From: Niveispirillum sp048066115
GTDB lineage: Bacteria > Pseudomonadota > Alphaproteobacteria > Azospirillales > Azospirillaceae
Assembly: GCF_048066115.1 (NCBI RefSeq)
Contig: NZ_JBLTYX010000021.1
Location: 48,081-112,080, forward strand
Reading direction: 5' to 3'
Length of the DNA: 64,000 nt
The position numbers and the translations under genes were made by a program. Shown piece by piece: positions 26,136-34,590 of this stretch. Position 1 is the stretch's first letter. Every line of letters begins with the position of its first letter. The notes under the pieces are model-generated. The model ran no database searches and was not told where the DNA came from. It saw only the letters and a program-made list of their open reading frames with translations.

Positions 26136-27269
26136 TCATGCGGCCAGCAGCGCCTCCACCAGACCGGCATGCAGGCGGATGCCTGTGGGGATGATGGCGT
26201 CGTTGAAATCATATTGGGGATGGTGGAGCGGGCTGGTGTCGCCCTGACCCAGCCAGAGATAGGCACCCTTGGCGGCATTCAGCATGAAGGCGAAATCCTC
26301 CGACGTGAAGGCAGGGTCCGGCGCGGTGAAGGCGTGGGGGGAGACCTTGGCCGCTACGGCGAGAGCTTCGGCGGCGGCTTCGGCATCGTTGATGGTGGCG
26401 GGATAGTAGCGGTCATAGATGATGTCGGCGGTGACGCCGTGGGCCAAGGCAATCCCTTCGACCACCTGGCGCAGCGATACCTCGATCCGGTCCTGCACCG
26501 TTGGGTCGAAGGTGCGAACGGTGCCGCCCAGGGTGACGGATGCAGGGATGACATTATGGGCGTGGCCGCCCTGGATGCGGGTCACCGACAGGACGGCAGT
26601 GGCGGTGGGGGCGATGCGGCGGGCGACGATGGTGTTGAGCTGCCCCACCATTTCCGAGGCGGCCAGGATGGCGTCGGGGCTGACATGCGGCATGGCGGCG
26701 TGGCCGCCCTTGCCATGGACGGTGATTTCGAACTTGTCGGCGGCGGCCATGATCGGGCCGGGGCGGGTGGCGACATGGTGGGCGGGCAGGCCCGGCCAGT
26801 TATGCAGGGCGAAGACACGGGCGCAGGGGAAGCGGGTAAACAGGCCGTCCCTGACCATTTCGCGGGCCCCGCCCAGCCCTTCCTCCGCCGGCTGGAAGAT
26901 GAAATGCACCGTGCCGTCGAACCGGCGGGTGCGGGCCAGATGGCGGGCCGCACCCAGCAGCATGGTGGTGTGGCCGTCATGGCCGCAGCCATGGAAGATG
27001 CCCGGATTTGTGCTGGCATGGGGCAGGCCGGTGGCCTCATGGATGGCCAGCGCGTCCATGTCGGCGCGCAGGCCGATGGTGCGGTCGGACGAGCCGGCGC
27101 GCAAGGTTCCGACGACGCCGGTGCTGCCGATGCCTTCATGCACCTCCAGCCCGATCTCGCGCAGGGTGGCGGCGACGAGGGCGGATGTGCGGTGTTCCTT
27201 GAAGCCCAGTTCGGGATGGGCGTGGATGTCACGGCGCAGGGCGGTGAGGGCGGGGAGGAGGTCTTCCAT
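26136..27269 (-). CDS. M20D family amidohydrolase (hippurate/N-acyl-amino-acid hydrolase type)
   Basis: This 377-residue di-zinc aminoacylase cleaves N-acyl amino acids or related amides in the cytoplasm. The M20D pattern is complete: RRDIHAHPELGFKE near the N-terminus, LRADMDAL, HGCGHDGHTTML, FQPAEEGLGGA, FALHNWPG and the late ligand region FTSEDFAFML. GGGGGAG precedes ATG 27269. It sits in a catabolic block with an Lrp regulator and transaminase, consistent with release of an amino acid for further breakdown. The acyl group is unknown. Confidence 0.9.
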   Translation of the reverse strand: MEDLLPALTALRRDIHAHPELGFKEHRTSALVAATLREIGLEVHEGIGSTGVVGTLRAGSSDRTIGLRADMDALAIHEATGLPHASTNPGIFHGCGHDGHTTMLLGAARHLARTRRFDGTVHFIFQPAEEGLGGAREMVRDGLFTRFPCARVFALHNWPGLPAHHVATRPGPIMAAADKFEITVHGKGGHAAMPHVSPDAILAASEMVGQLNTIVARRIAPTATAVLSVTRIQGGHAHNVIPASVTLGGTVRTFDPTVQDRIEVSLRQVVEGIALAHGVTADIIYDRYYPATINDAEAAAEALAVAAKVSPHAFTAPDPAFTSEDFAFMLNAAKGAYLWLGQGDTSPLHHPQYDFNDAIIPTGIRLHAGLVEALLAA

Positions 27270-27291
27270 GGAACTATCACTCCCCCCTCTT

Positions 27292-27413
27292 CGTCATCCC
27301 GGCGAAAGCCGGGACCCAGGGGCCACAAGCATCTCCCCTTTCAGCCGCGTCGATCGACGCCGCCGACTGGTCGGGCACACGGCCCCTGGGTCCCGGCTTT
27401 CGCCGGGATGACG
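27292..27413. repeat. Family A palindromic repeat, full-length copy
   Basis: A 122-bp element with perfect 33-bp inverted arms (CGTCATCCCGGCGAAAGCC at the left edge) and a 56-bp centre. The centre ends in GCCGACTGGTCGGGCAC. The same arms and centre recur at 60031-60151 inside a gene. It lies between the Lrp gene and the M20 gene. Confidence 0.9.
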
Positions 27414-27450
27414 GTTGGAGAGACGGAAACGAGGGTGCCCACATGATCCC

Positions 27451-27942
27451 TCACCCCTCCCCGAACAGCGTCTGGATCGGGTAATGGTGCTTGATGAAAG
27501 GCGATTTGATGACGACGTAGCTGAAATATTTCTCGATGCCGAAATCGCCCTCCAGCATGCCCTCGATGATGGTCTGGTAATGGGCCACGCCCTGGGTGAC
27601 GAATTTCAGCAGATAGTCGTAGCCGCCGCTGACCAGATGGCATTCCACGATCTCGTCGATCTTGCGGATGCGCGTCTCGAACCGGGAGAAGTCGCCGCTG
27701 CGATGTTCGGTCAGGGTGACCTGGGTGAAGACGGTGAGGAATTCACCCAGCTTGGCCAGGTTGATATGGGCGCCATAGCCGGTGATGTAGCCGGCCTTTT
27801 CCAGCCGCTTGACGCGGGTCAGGCAGGGGCTGGGCGACAGGCCGACGGCGTCCGCCAGCTCGACATTGGTGATGCGGCCGGCCTGCTGGAGCTGCGCCAG
27901 GATCTTCAGGTCGATCCGATCCAACTTGGGTCCCGGTATCAT
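27451..27942 (-). CDS. Lrp/AsnC family transcriptional regulator
   Basis: This 163-residue regulator has an N-terminal HTH (TNVELADAVGLSPSPCLTRVKRLEKAGYI) and a C-terminal RAM ligand-binding domain (FTQVTLTEH...VSGGYDYLLKF). ATG 27942 is chosen because AAGGTGG lies six bases upstream and the protein begins at the usual Lrp position (LDRIDLKILAQLQ). The longer frame is non-coding leader. It is 46 bp downstream of the transaminase gene, which it probably regulates in response to an amino acid. Confidence 0.92.
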   Translation of the reverse strand: MIPGPKLDRIDLKILAQLQQAGRITNVELADAVGLSPSPCLTRVKRLEKAGYITGYGAHINLAKLGEFLTVFTQVTLTEHRSGDFSRFETRIRKIDEIVECHLVSGGYDYLLKFVTQGVAHYQTIIEGMLEGDFGIEKYFSYVVIKSPFIKHHYPIQTLFGEG

Positions 27943-27988
27943 AGTCGACCACCTTATTCCGCCAAAGGACGAGACGAGGAATTGAAGA

Positions 27989-29377
27989 TCACGCCAGGGC
28001 GGCCCGGACGTCCGGAGCCTCCAGCAGGTCATCGAGAGTTTGCCGGATGCGCTGGAAAATCAACGCCATTTCGGAAGCGTCACAACAAAGGGCCGGCGCC
28101 AGGCCGATGATATTGTCGCCGAAGGCGCGGAAGATCACGCCATTGGCGTAGCCCTGCCGGAACAGCCGGTCGGACAGGCCCAGCGATGCGTCGAAGCGGG
28201 CCTTGGTGGCCTTGTCGGACACTAGTTCGATGGCCCCCAGCAGGCCGCGGCCGCGCACGTCGCCCACCATCGGGTGATCGGCCAGGGACTCCAGACCGGC
28301 GACGAAATCACCGGCGCGGGCCTGGCCATTGGCCAGAATGCCGCCTTCGGTATAAAGCCGGATCACCTCCAGCCCCACGGCCGCACTGACCGGGTGGCCG
28401 GAATAGGTGAAGCCGTGGCCGACCACATCGCCGCCCTTCGCGGCCGACGCGATGCCCTGATAGACCTGTTCGGACATCAAGAGGGCACCCATGGGGGCAT
28501 AGCCGGCGGTCAGGCCTTTGGCCACCGTCATCAGGTCGGGGTCGACCCCGTCATCCTCGCACGCGAACATCGGGCCGGTGCGGCCGAAACCGGTGATGAC
28601 CTCGTCCGCCACGAACAGAATATCCATTCCCCGGCAGGCCTCGCGCATCGCCTTCAGCCAGCCCAAGGGCGGGACGATGACGCCGCCGGAGCCCTGGATC
28701 GGTTCGCAGAAGAAGGCGGCGACATTGTCGGGGCCGCCCAGTTCATCGACCTTGGCCCGCAGCTGCGTCACCGAGCGGGCGATGATGGCGGCGGGGTCGC
28801 GGCCGACATCGGAACGATAGGGGTAGGGCGAGGGGATATGATGCTGCCAGGAGCGGGGCAGGTCGAAGAGGCGGTGGAAATTGGCCAGGGCCGTCAGGCC
28901 GGCACCCACGGTGGAGGAGCCGTGATAGCCGCGTTCCAGGGCGATGCAGTGCTTCTTCGTGGGCTTGCCCACGGCGTTCCAGTAATGGGTGATGTAGCGC
29001 ACGGCAGAATCCACCGCGTCGGACCCGCCCAGGGTGAAATAGACGCGGGTCAGGCTGGCCGGGGACAGGTCCACCAGCTTTTCCGCCAGCTTCACCGCCG
29101 GTTCGCTGCCGAAATGGAAATAGCCGGTGGCGTAGGGCAGGCGGCGCATCTGTTCGGCCGCCACCTCCACGATGCTGTCCTGACCATAGCCGACATTGAC
29201 GCACCACAGGCCGGCGAAGGCGTCCAACACCTCGTTCCCGTCGATATCCTTGAGCCACATGCCCTTGCCGCTTTCCAGCAGGGTGGCGCCCCGCGCCTCG
29301 TGCCCATGGAAGGACGTGACGGGGTGGATCAGGTGATCCCGGTCGATATCGAGGATGGAACGGTTGCGCTTCAGCAT
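27989..29377 (-). CDS. Class III PLP-dependent aminotransferase (omega-amino acid/amine:pyruvate type)
   Basis: This 462-residue class-III transaminase moves a terminal amino group from an amine, beta-alanine, GABA or similar donor to a keto acid. The PLP Lys is in TVAKGLTAGYAPMGA, and the cofactor Asp is in VADEVITGFGRTG. N-terminal HPVTSFHGHEARG and VNVGYGQDSI are typical of the branch annotated as aspartate aminotransferase family or beta-alanine:pyruvate transaminase. An aldehyde product would be handled by the semialdehyde dehydrogenases nearby. An Lrp regulator follows on the same strand. Confidence 0.92.
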   Translation of the reverse strand: MLKRNRSILDIDRDHLIHPVTSFHGHEARGATLLESGKGMWLKDIDGNEVLDAFAGLWCVNVGYGQDSIVEVAAEQMRRLPYATGYFHFGSEPAVKLAEKLVDLSPASLTRVYFTLGGSDAVDSAVRYITHYWNAVGKPTKKHCIALERGYHGSSTVGAGLTALANFHRLFDLPRSWQHHIPSPYPYRSDVGRDPAAIIARSVTQLRAKVDELGGPDNVAAFFCEPIQGSGGVIVPPLGWLKAMREACRGMDILFVADEVITGFGRTGPMFACEDDGVDPDLMTVAKGLTAGYAPMGALLMSEQVYQGIASAAKGGDVVGHGFTYSGHPVSAAVGLEVIRLYTEGGILANGQARAGDFVAGLESLADHPMVGDVRGRGLLGAIELVSDKATKARFDASLGLSDRLFRQGYANGVIFRAFGDNIIGLAPALCCDASEMALIFQRIRQTLDDLLEAPDVRAALA

Positions 29378-29527
29378 CTGCCTGGTCCTGGAAGGAAGGT
29401 CTGGACATCATGCTAGGCCCGGCAGGGGCGCGGTTGGCGCTGTTGTCGGCGACGGATCGGCGGGGGCGGTGGGATTTGGGGGCGCGGCGCGGCAGTTTAT
29501 GCCGTGGGTGCCGCTCCCGATGACAAG

Positions 29528-29651
29528 CCCCCGCGAAAGTCATGGTCGTGAGGTTTCTGACAATATCCACCGTCACCCATGCTGCGGCCGGGGCCCAGGT
29601 CGTAGAGCGAAGCGCTTGTCACTTGGGGCCCGGCCGCAGCATGGGTGACGG
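29528..29651. repeat. Family A-II palindromic repeat with tail, reverse orientation
   Basis: Inverted arms (CCGTCACCCATGCTGCGG at 29570, and its complement ending at 29651) enclose GTCGTAGAGCG-AGCGCTTGTCAC. Read on the minus strand, the element continues into AACCTCAC then ACTTTCGCGGGGG, a tail shared with 30690-30852 and 53551-53681. The rest of the 29378-29794 interval shows no gene or other signal. Confidence 0.75.
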
Positions 29652-29794
29652 TAGAATGGGTGGCGACGGAGGTGCCCCCAGGACCGCACCATGCCTCAAT
29701 ACCCATCATCCTCCCCCCGCTTGCGGCGGGTCTGTGAAACATTGCGCGACGTGATTTCGCCCCTGTCGCACAGGTCCATGGGCGGCTTGTCGCC

Positions 29795-30506
29795 CTAGGC
29801 CATCCAGCGGGAACGCACTGCCCAGCGGGCGGCGGTGAGGCCGGCAGCGCCATCGACGCCATCAGGCTGTTATGGAGTATCCAGGTCAGCACGCGCGGGG
29901 CGGCGCGGCGGTAGATCCGGTATGTGCCGCGTTCCAGCCGCCAGGAGGGGCCGGGTTCATAAGGTTCCGGCCGGACCGACGCCCGCACCTTGCATTTGAC
30001 GGGCTTGCCCCGGGTTTGGGTGGCTTTTCCGCCTGTTGCAGCAGTTCCACGCGCAGGCCCAGCCGGTCGGCGGCCCACAGCGTGGCGCGCATGTTGCCGT
30101 CGGCCACGGCGCGGTAGAGCGTGTCGACCACCAGTTCGCGCATGGCCACGAAACGGCTGTCGGCCTCCCGCCGCATCAGGGCGCTTTCCTCCGCCACGCG
30201 GCGGCGCAGATTGTGCGACCGGCCCAAAGCCCGCCAGATGGTGGAGCGCGACAGCTTGTAATGTTCCGCGATCTTGATGATCGGCACGCCTGCCGCGAGG
30301 TGGAAGGCGATCTTGGCCCAGGTGGCCTCATCCAGCTTGCGGGAATTATATCCTGCCATCAGATGGTTGCAGGAGGTGAAGCGCACATACTCCGTGAACG
30401 GCTTCACGAACCGGTCGGAAGAACCGCGCCACCAAGCCTCCGACTGTTCCTTCGGCGTCAGGGTGGCGTGGTCCTGGTCGTAGGGATTTTGGGAGAGGGA
30501 AGACAT
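29795..30506 (-). pseudogene. HTH-domain protein gene broken by apparent frameshifts
   Basis: The first frame (30506 to about 30020) encodes about 160 convincing residues with a resolvase-like HTH, AAGVPIIKIAEHYKLSRSTIWRALG, and a basic helical region. Around 30010-30030 the G/C-rich third-position pattern jumps to another frame (KCKVRASVRPEPYEPG, RGTYRIYRRAAPRVLTW). Near 29860 it jumps again, to a frame ending AARWAVRSRWMA and TAG at 29795-29797. Read as one gene it would give roughly 235 residues. It may be a decaying phage- or transposon-related gene (terminase-small-subunit-like HTH), or the breaks may be sequencing errors. The first frame alone would give 206 residues with an atypical tail. 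Confidence 0.55.
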
Positions 30507-30625
30507 CGGCGCGGCGCTCCGGACAGGGTAGGGAAATTAATCCCATCACGGATTTGGTGCGGAAGTCGAGGTTGACGGGGAATTTTGTCCTAGAAACTGG
30601 GGCTCTGTTGCTGTCACGTGCTTCC

Positions 30626-30656
30626 ACCATCACCCCGGCCTTCGCCGGGGTGACGG
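30626..30656. repeat. Family A minimal hairpin
   Basis: ACCATCACCCCGGC-CTTC-GCCGGGGTGACGGT forms a nearly perfect stem. It is a solo outer arm of the family A palindrome, in the HTH-to-dehydrogenase intergenic region. Confidence 0.6.
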
Positions 30657-30689
30657 TAGTGAGGATGGAATTGGTCTGCTCAAACGCTT

Positions 30690-30852
30690 AACTTAGCGCC
30701 CATGGGCGAAAGCCGGGGCCCAGGCGCAGAGCGGCGTCTGCCGCGATATGGACTCATATCCGCGCTGACCGCGCCTTGACACTGGGCCCCGGCTTTCGCC
30801 GGGGTGACGGTGGAGAGTGGCAAAAAACCTCACTGCACAGACTTTCACAGAG
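30690..30852. repeat. Family A-II palindromic repeat with tail, forward orientation
   Basis: It starts with AACTTAGCGCCCATGGGCGA and has arms GCGAAAGCCGGGGCCCAG and CTGGGCCCCGGCTTTCGC. After GGTGACGGTGGAGAG it runs into the tail AACCTCAC then ACTTTCACAGAGG. Apart from this and the hairpin at 30626, the 30507-30873 interval has no gene. Confidence 0.75.
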
Positions 30853-30873
30853 GCTGCAGCCCCCCTCACCCCC

Positions 30874-31941
30874 TCACCCCAACGCCGCCGCCACCGCCTT
30901 GCCGCAAGTGGTGGTGTCGGCCGTGCCCTTCAGGTCGCGGGTGCGCAGGCCCGGTTCGGCGAGCGTGCGCTCGATGGCGGTGACGATGGCGGATGCTGCC
31001 TCCACCTCTCCCAGATGTTCCAGCATCATGGCCGCCGACCAGATCTGGCCCACCGGGTTGGCGAGGCCCTGGCCGGCAATGTCGGGCGCGGAGCCATGGA
31101 CGGGTTCGAACAGGGACGGGCCGGTGCGGTCGGGATTGATATTGCCCGACGGCGCGATGCCGATGGTGCCGGTGCAGGCGGGCCCCAGGTCAGACAGGAT
31201 GTCGCCGAACAGGTTGGAGCCCACCACCACGTCGAACCGGTCGGGGTTCAGCACGAACTGCGCCGTCAGGATGTCGATATGGTACTTGTCCCAGCGCACG
31301 TCGGGGTAGTGCGCTGCCATCGCTTCGACCCGGCTGTCCCAGTAGGGCATGGTGATGGCGATGCCGTTGGACTTGGTGGCCGAGGTCAGGTGGCGGTTGG
31401 GGCGGCGGTTGGCCAGATCGAACGCGTATTTCAACACCCGGTCGACGCCATGGCGGGTCATCACCGTTTCCTGGATCACCACCTCCCGGTCGGTGCCGGG
31501 GAACATGGTGCCGCCGACCGACGAATATTCGCCCTCGGTATTCTCGCGCACGATCCAGAAATCGATGTCGCCCGGCTGGCGCCCGGCCAGGGGGCAGGGC
31601 ACGCCCGGCATCAGGCGCACGGGGCGCAGGTTGACATACTGGTCATACTCGCGCCGGAACTGCAGAAGCGACTGCCACAGCGAGATATGGTCGGGCACCT
31701 TGGCGGGCCAGCCGACGGCGCCGAAGAAGATGGCGTCAGGTTTGCCGATCTGCGCCTTCCAGTCCTCCGGCATCATGCGGCCATGTTTCAGGTAATAGTC
31801 GCAATGGGCGAAATCATGCCATTGCTGCTCGATGGTAAAGCCGAACAGGCTGGCGGCCTTTTCCAGGACGCGGATGCCCTCGGGCATCACCTCGTTGCCG
31901 ATGCCGTCGCCGGGGATCACGGCGATCTTGTAGCTTTTCAT
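30874..31941 (-). CDS. Tartrate dehydrogenase/isopropylmalate dehydrogenase-family enzyme
   Basis: This 355-residue NAD-dependent beta-decarboxylating dehydrogenase belongs to the isocitrate/isopropylmalate superfamily. The N-terminal IPGDGIGNEV, IVRENTEGEYS, the Lys region TSATKSNGI, the metal-binding FGDILSDLG and the NAD site VHGSAPDIAG are all present. WPAKVPDHISLWQ and CTGTIGIAPSGNINP match the tartrate dehydrogenase/D-malate dehydrogenase (TtuC/DmlA) branch better than LeuB. ATG 31941 with AAAGGTG upstream is chosen over an earlier in-frame start. It is separated from the upstream semialdehyde dehydrogenase by a family C repeat. Confidence 0.88.
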   Translation of the reverse strand: MKSYKIAVIPGDGIGNEVMPEGIRVLEKAASLFGFTIEQQWHDFAHCDYYLKHGRMMPEDWKAQIGKPDAIFFGAVGWPAKVPDHISLWQSLLQFRREYDQYVNLRPVRLMPGVPCPLAGRQPGDIDFWIVRENTEGEYSSVGGTMFPGTDREVVIQETVMTRHGVDRVLKYAFDLANRRPNRHLTSATKSNGIAITMPYWDSRVEAMAAHYPDVRWDKYHIDILTAQFVLNPDRFDVVVGSNLFGDILSDLGPACTGTIGIAPSGNINPDRTGPSLFEPVHGSAPDIAGQGLANPVGQIWSAAMMLEHLGEVEAASAIVTAIERTLAEPGLRTRDLKGTADTTTCGKAVAAALG

Positions 31942-31957
31942 TTTACACCTTTCCTCA

Positions 31958-32031
31958 GTCGCCGGCGCCGCCATCCGGCGGCTTGGCTACGCGGCACGTG
32001 CCGCGCGGCGGCAGTCGCCGCCGAACCGATC
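31958..32031. repeat. Family C palindromic repeat, copy 2
   Basis: GTCGCCGGCGCCGCCATCCG, CGGCTTGGCT and GGCGGCAGTCGCCGCCGAA match the element at 25134-25206. The inner hairpin here is CGCGGCACGTGCCGCG. Confidence 0.6.
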
Positions 32032-32060
32032 GCGATGCGCATGGCGCATCACACCCGGTT

Positions 32061-33539
32061 TCAGCCTGCCTCGTGCAGTTTCAGGCCGCCGATGTGGAAG
32101 GCCTTGGTTTCCAGATATTCCTCGATACCGGTGGGCCCGCCCTCGCGGCCCAGGCCGGATTGCTTGATGCCGCCGAAGGGCGCCATCTCCATGGCGATCG
32201 ACCCGGTGTTCAGCGCCACCATTCCGGCCTCCAGCCCTTCCGCCGCGCGGAAGGCGCGGTGCAGGTTCTCGGTGTAGAAGTACGCCGCCAGGCCGAAGGG
32301 CGTGTCGTTGGCGATGGACAGCGCCTCGCGCTCGTCCTTGAAGCGGAACAGGGGGGCGACGGGGCCGAACGTCTCCTCCGCTGCCACGCGCATGGACGGG
32401 GTCATGCCGGTCAGGATGGTGGGGGCGGCGAAGCGGCCGGCCAGGCCATTGTCATCGGCGCGGGCGAGGATTTTGGCCCCCTTGGACAGGGCGTCGTCGA
32501 TATGGGACTGCACCTTGGCGACGGCGGCGTCGTTGATCAGGGGGCCGATGGTGGCACCGGCGACATCGCCGCGGCCCACGCGCAGGGCGGTGACGGCGGC
32601 GGCCAGCTTGTCGGCGAATTTCTCGTACACCCCGTCCTGGACCAGGATGCGGTTGGCGCAGACGCAGGTCTGGCCGGCATTGCGGAACTTGCTGGCCATG
32701 GTGGCGGCGACTGCCACATCCAGGTCGGCATCGTCGAACACGATCAGCGGTGCATTGCCGCCCAGTTCCAGCGACAGGCGCTTCACGCTGTCGGCACTCT
32801 GCGCCATCAGCAGCGATCCCACGCGGGTGGAGCCGGTGAAGGACAGTTTGCGCACCAGGGGCGATCGGGTGAGCGCCGCCCCGATGCCCGTGGGCGGGCC
32901 GGTGACGACGTTGAACACGCCGGCCGGGATGCCGGCGCGTTCGGCCAGCACGGCCAGGGCCAGGGCGCTGTAGGGCGTCAGATCCGACGGCTTGATCACC
33001 ACGGGGCAGCCGGCGGCCAGGGCCGGGGCGCATTTGCGGGTGATCATGGCGGCGGGGAAGTTCCACGGCGTGATGATCGCCGAGACGCCCACCGGTTCCT
33101 TCCAGGTCAGGATGCGGCGGTCGGCCTCCGGTGCCGGCACGCCGCCACCGTAAACGCGTCTTCCTTCGGCCGCGAACCATTTCACGAAGCTGGCGGCGTA
33201 GCGGATCTCACCGGCGGCCTCGGCCAGGGGCTTGCCCTGTTCGGCCGTCATGATGCGGGCCAGATCGTCGGTATGCGCCAGGATCAGCGCGTGCCAGCGT
33301 TCCAGCAGGTCGGCACGGGCGCCGGCGGTAAGCGCCCGCCAGGCCGGCCAGGCGGCGTGGGCGGCCTTGATGGCGGCCTCGGTGTCCGCCGCGTCGCAGG
33401 CGGGCACGCTGCCCAGGATGGAACCGTCGGCGGGATTGTCCACCTCCAGCATGGCCATGCCGGCGGCCTGGCGCCATTCACCGGCGATGAAGGCGGACTG
33501 GCGGAACAGGCCGGGATCGGAAAGGGTCAGGGTCGTCAT
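32061..33539 (-). CDS. gabD: NAD(P)-dependent succinate-semialdehyde dehydrogenase family
   Basis: This 492-residue aldehyde dehydrogenase is of the GabD type, oxidising succinate semialdehyde (or a close analogue) to the acid. Motifs seen are TPWNFPAAMITRK, the cofactor loop FTGSTRVG, the general base Glu in LELGGNAP, the catalytic Cys in NAGQTCVCAN with the second Cys typical of SSADH, and a C-terminal GGIKQSGLGREGGPTGIEEYLETK. It starts 8 bp after the GNAT gene and is co-transcribed with it. It suits GABA or omega-amino-acid breakdown started by the nearby transaminase. Confidence 0.9.
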   Translation of the reverse strand: MTTLTLSDPGLFRQSAFIAGEWRQAAGMAMLEVDNPADGSILGSVPACDAADTEAAIKAAHAAWPAWRALTAGARADLLERWHALILAHTDDLARIMTAEQGKPLAEAAGEIRYAASFVKWFAAEGRRVYGGGVPAPEADRRILTWKEPVGVSAIITPWNFPAAMITRKCAPALAAGCPVVIKPSDLTPYSALALAVLAERAGIPAGVFNVVTGPPTGIGAALTRSPLVRKLSFTGSTRVGSLLMAQSADSVKRLSLELGGNAPLIVFDDADLDVAVAATMASKFRNAGQTCVCANRILVQDGVYEKFADKLAAAVTALRVGRGDVAGATIGPLINDAAVAKVQSHIDDALSKGAKILARADDNGLAGRFAAPTILTGMTPSMRVAAEETFGPVAPLFRFKDEREALSIANDTPFGLAAYFYTENLHRAFRAAEGLEAGMVALNTGSIAMEMAPFGGIKQSGLGREGGPTGIEEYLETKAFHIGGLKLHEAG

Positions 33540-33547
33540 GGTTCGGT

Positions 33548-34405
33548 TCAGCCCAAGGCCTGGGTGACAAGGGAGAAGGTGTGGAATTCGGCATCGACGG
33601 GCACGGGCGTGCCGCGGATCATGCGGGTGACGCGGCCCACACGCTGCAGGCCCAGCTCGTCCAGCCAGGGGGACAGGCCGCTGGCCTCCGTCACATCCAC
33701 GCGGCAGAACATGCCCGCGTTCGCGCCCAGCCAGTGGGAGATCAGGGCCTTGGCCCCGCCGATGTCCGGCGCCACGGTGGGGCCGACGACATAGCCGCGC
33801 CCGAATTTGCGGAACAGGGCGAAGCCCGCCACCTCATGATCGCGGGTCAGCATGACGCCCAGGGCACTCTTGTCCATGGTGTCGATCAGGCGGCGGCGGT
33901 CCATGCCGGTGGCGCGGGCATCCAGGTCGGTGATGATTTCCATATCGCGCAGGCCCATGGGCCGCACCCGCTCATCCGGCAATAATTCCGGCAGGGGCAC
34001 GGAAAAGGCCGTGCCCTGGTGCTGGAACACCTCGCCCACCGCGACGAAGCCCAGCGACTGGTAGAGCGACAGCCCTTCTTCGGTGGCGTGCAGCATCATG
34101 GTGCGGTTGCCCAGGATGTCCATGACGGCCGCCATCAGCTTGCGCCCGATGCCCAGGCCCTGGGCGTCGGGCGAGACGATGACCATGCCCAGCGTGCCGG
34201 CCTTCTCCCCGAACAGCCAGCACATGGCGGTGCCGACCACCGCCCCGTCACGCTCCGCCACCACGCCCTGGCCGAATTCCAGGAAGAACTGCCAATCCTC
34301 CAGACGGTGCGGCCAGTTCAGTTCGCGCGACAGGGCGTGGGCTGCCTCCAGATCGGCTTCGCTCATCGCGCGCAGCGTCACAGCGGGCCGGGTGGCCTTT
34401 TCCAT
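33548..34405 (-). CDS. Two-domain GNAT N-acetyltransferase (Acetyltransf_18/YitH-like C-terminus)
   Basis: The 285-residue protein has an N-terminal GNAT fold (about 10-140). The acetyl-CoA loop reads SPDAQGLGIGRKLM, and ATEEGLSLYQSLGF is the end of the domain. A second domain follows (about 160-285; DARATGMDRRRLI, GFALFRKFGRGYVVGP) that matches the YitH/HypI-type C-terminal acetyltransferase domain. ATG 34405 is favoured by GGAAGGGAAA upstream. It is first in an operon with the succinate-semialdehyde dehydrogenase, suggesting acetylation of an amine or amino-acid intermediate, though no substrate is known. Confidence 0.85.
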   Translation of the reverse strand: MEKATRPAVTLRAMSEADLEAAHALSRELNWPHRLEDWQFFLEFGQGVVAERDGAVVGTAMCWLFGEKAGTLGMVIVSPDAQGLGIGRKLMAAVMDILGNRTMMLHATEEGLSLYQSLGFVAVGEVFQHQGTAFSVPLPELLPDERVRPMGLRDMEIITDLDARATGMDRRRLIDTMDKSALGVMLTRDHEVAGFALFRKFGRGYVVGPTVAPDIGGAKALISHWLGANAGMFCRVDVTEASGLSPWLDELGLQRVGRVTRMIRGTPVPVDAEFHTFSLVTQALG

Positions 34406-34590
34406 GTGGTTTCCCTTCCAGGCTTGGGTTTGCGGCGGCATGAACTGCCGTGGGGGCAAACCCAGGTATCATGCGGCGATGATAGACCCGGTGGCATGGC
34501 ATTCGCTGCCGGGATGCGGGTTAATTCGGAAGATTGTGGCGTGTCGGTTCGGGCTGATCCCGACCAAATGCCGTGCCGGCGGGCCTATTC

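Noticed and set aside
26419..27411. Plus-strand frame ending in a PGESRDPGATS-like segment opposite the M20 gene
   Set aside because: It is antisense to the M20 hydrolase plus translation of the palindromic repeat; it has no independent support.
27292..27413. Family A repeat as a simple Rho-independent terminator
   Set aside because: There is no T run after either arm. The same sequence occurs inside a gene, and the arms far exceed a normal terminator stem. It may still affect transcription, but it is better described as a repeat element.
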